Source: Actinomycetota bacterium
Lineage (GTDB): Bacteria; Actinomycetota; Actinomycetes; Nanopelagicales; Nanopelagicaceae
Direction of reading: 5' to 3'
Length of the DNA: 7,307 nucleotides
Assembly: GCA_009698975.1 (NCBI GenBank)
Contig: WLPB01000053.1
Coordinates: forward strand, 1-7,307
Shown here: piece after piece, positions 6,157 through 7,307 of the stretch
Layout: the number at the start of each line of letters is the position of its first letter
How positions within the stretch are numbered: the first letter of the stretch is position 1
Program-made: the position numbers and the translations under genes
Notes under the pieces: model-generated
What the model was told of the DNA's origin: nothing
The model's database searches: none
What the model saw: only the letters and a program-made list of their open reading frames with translations

Positions 6157-7176
6157 ATGGCTAAAAAAGCGAATATCTACGATGTTGCAGAGCGCGCTGG
6201 CGTCTCACATCAAACAGTCTCTCGCGTCCTAAATAACCACTCCAGCTTAAAGCCTGCTACTCGCGAAAAAGTGGAGAAAGCCATATCAGAGCTGCACTAT
6301 CGACCCAATCAAGCTGCTCGCCAATTGGTGACATCGCAGAGCCGGATCATTGGAATTTTGATTGTAAGTGCTGAGTTATATGGCCCATTCGCGATTCTCA
6401 ATGCGATGGAGCAAGAAGCTCGAAAAGAAGGTTACTCGGTAATCTCCATTTCAGTTCTCCTAGATTCTCCAGCTTCCTGGCGAGCAGGTATTGATCAACT
6501 CAGAAATCTCAATGTCGACGGAGCAATCACAATTGCTTTACCAAATGCACTTGTAAAAGAGGTAGAGAAATCCTTTACAAATGAAACGATCGTAATTGTT
6601 GATGCGGAGCCAGGAAAGAAATTTGATGCAGTCAATCTAGATAATGAGAGTGGTGGTGCGCTGGCTACCCAGCACCTTATTGATCTAGGTCATACTGAAA
6701 TCCTTCATATCACCGGTCCAATAGGTGGGTATGAGGGCACAATGCGTCGTAAAGGATATGAAACGACGATGCTAGCTGCCAAGCTCAAGCCAGATGTCAT
6801 CGAAGGCGATTGGTCGCTCTCAACTGGATATGAAATTGGAAATGAAATTCTTTCACGCAAGAAATATCCAAGTGCAATATTTACCGCTAATGATCATCTT
6901 GCTTTGGGTGTAATAAAGGCTCTCAGCGAAGCAAAGGTTCGCATTCCTGAAGATGTGAGTGTTGTCGGTTTTGATAATATTCCTGAAGCCGCCTATTTTT
7001 CACCGTCGCTGACCACAATCAGTCAAAACTTTGATCAATTAGGCAATCTCGCAATCAAGCGAATGTTGAGCCAATTAAAGAGTCCCGGTGCGCGAGAGAC
7101 GTTAATGATTTCACCAGAGTTAATTTCGCGAGAATCCACTCAAAAGAAGAGTGCAAAGAAGGAGAGCAGGAAATGA
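6157..7176 (+). CDS. LacI-family transcriptional regulator, probable regulator of the ara-type operon
   Basis: A 339-residue repressor-type protein of normal family length. The N-terminal helix-turn-helix is IYDVAERAGVSHQTVSRVLN (7-26). Its recognition residues H18, Q19 and R23 correspond to Tyr17, Gln18 and Arg22 of E. coli LacI. The hinge helix PNQAARQL is at 50-57. The rest is a periplasmic-binding-protein-like sensor domain, with FTANDHLALGVIKAL (242-256) and DVSVVGFDNIPEAAYFSPSLTTI (266-288) as family signatures, and a lysine-rich tail (330-339). It starts 2 bases after the SRPBCC stop, and its TGA overlaps the araB ATG in ATGA. Co-transcription with araB suggests that L-arabinose or a related pentose is the effector. 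Corynebacterium glutamicum is known to have a LacI-type AraR, so the role is plausible but unproven. It would bind the 5333-5346 operator and control its own operon. Confidence 0.93.
   Translation: MAKKANIYDVAERAGVSHQTVSRVLNNHSSLKPATREKVEKAISELHYRPNQAARQLVTSQSRIIGILIVSAELYGPFAILNAMEQEARKEGYSVISISVLLDSPASWRAGIDQLRNLNVDGAITIALPNALVKEVEKSFTNETIVIVDAEPGKKFDAVNLDNESGGALATQHLIDLGHTEILHITGPIGGYEGTMRRKGYETTMLAAKLKPDVIEGDWSLSTGYEIGNEILSRKKYPSAIFTANDHLALGVIKALSEAKVRIPEDVSVVGFDNIPEAAYFSPSLTTISQNFDQLGNLAIKRMLSQLKSPGARETLMISPELISRESTQKKSAKKESRK
7159..7164 (+). promoter_or_regulatory. Ribosome binding site AAGGAG for araB
   Basis: AAGGAG lies eight bases before ATG 7173, inside the 3' end of the LacI-type gene. 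It supports the overlapping start and independent strong initiation of the kinase. Confidence 0.75.
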
Positions 7177-7307
7177 ACGAGAAGTATGTAATAGGCGTCG
7201 ATTATGGAACCCTCTCCGGGCGAGCACTTGTTGTCCGTGCCTCTGATGGCAAAGAGATGGGATCAGCTGTCTTTGACTATCCCAATGCCGTAATGGATCG
7301 CACCTTA
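7173..7307 (+). CDS. araB: L-ribulokinase AraB, N-terminal part (cut by window end)
   Basis: The first 45 residues of an FGGY-family sugar kinase that phosphorylates L-ribulose to L-ribulose 5-phosphate in L-arabinose catabolism. The phosphate-1 loop region IGVDYGTLSGRALVV (7-21) and the segment DGKEMGSAVFDYPNAVMDRT (25-44) match the AraB subgroup. The LSGR and YP-x-AVMD elements favour ribulokinase over xylulokinase or glycerol kinase. The ATG overlaps the regulator's stop by four bases (ATGA). The rest of the gene, and any araD/araA genes, lie beyond the right edge. Confidence 0.9.
   Translation, partial: MNEKYVIGVDYGTLSGRALVVRASDGKEMGSAVFDYPNAVMDRTL

Overview
The window reads as a piece of the chromosome of a low-GC actinobacterium, plausibly a freshwater acI-type (Nanopelagicales) lineage. 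Two things suggest this. The gene order [probable mfd]-lipoprotein-mazG-eno-divIC-DUF501-ppx is a conserved actinobacterial arrangement. The base composition looks close to, or a little below, 50% GC by eye, which is low for the phylum. The lineage call is inference; phylum level is the safer claim. All genes lie on the + strand, packing is very dense, no intergenic gap exceeds about 90 bases, and I see no mobile element, CRISPR array, tRNA or rRNA.

Region 1 (1-5281) is a housekeeping block. The 3' end of an upstream gene, probably mfd, comes first. It is followed by a short lipoprotein of the SurA N-terminal type, MazG (NTP pyrophosphohydrolase), enolase, a DivIC/FtsB division protein, a DUF501 protein, an exopolyphosphatase/GppA-type phosphatase and a family 5 uracil-DNA glycosylase (UdgB). 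Most junctions are a few bases or overlaps, so translational coupling is likely. The one real gap, 88 bases before eno, has a good ribosome binding site but no convincing promoter.

Region 2 (5282-7307) is a separate carbohydrate operon. An 89-base gap holds an extended -10 promoter candidate and, on its predicted start site, a near-palindromic LacI-family operator. Four tightly packed genes follow: a small unidentified membrane protein, an SRPBCC-fold protein, a LacI-family regulator and the first 45 codons of L-ribulokinase (araB). The regulator's recognition helix closely resembles that of LacI, and the operator matches the symmetric lac operator core at 12 of 14 positions. The simplest reading is an autoregulated L-arabinose operon controlled by a LacI-type AraR analogue, with two uncharacterised genes at its head.

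The most interesting points are this operator/regulator pairing and the two uncharacterised leading genes. Several start codons also appear to differ from the longest-ORF start (lipoprotein GTG 101, divIC ATG 2754, DUF501 GTG 3197, ppx ATG 3688, udgB TTG 4589). I did not find an obviously new defence or mobile system.
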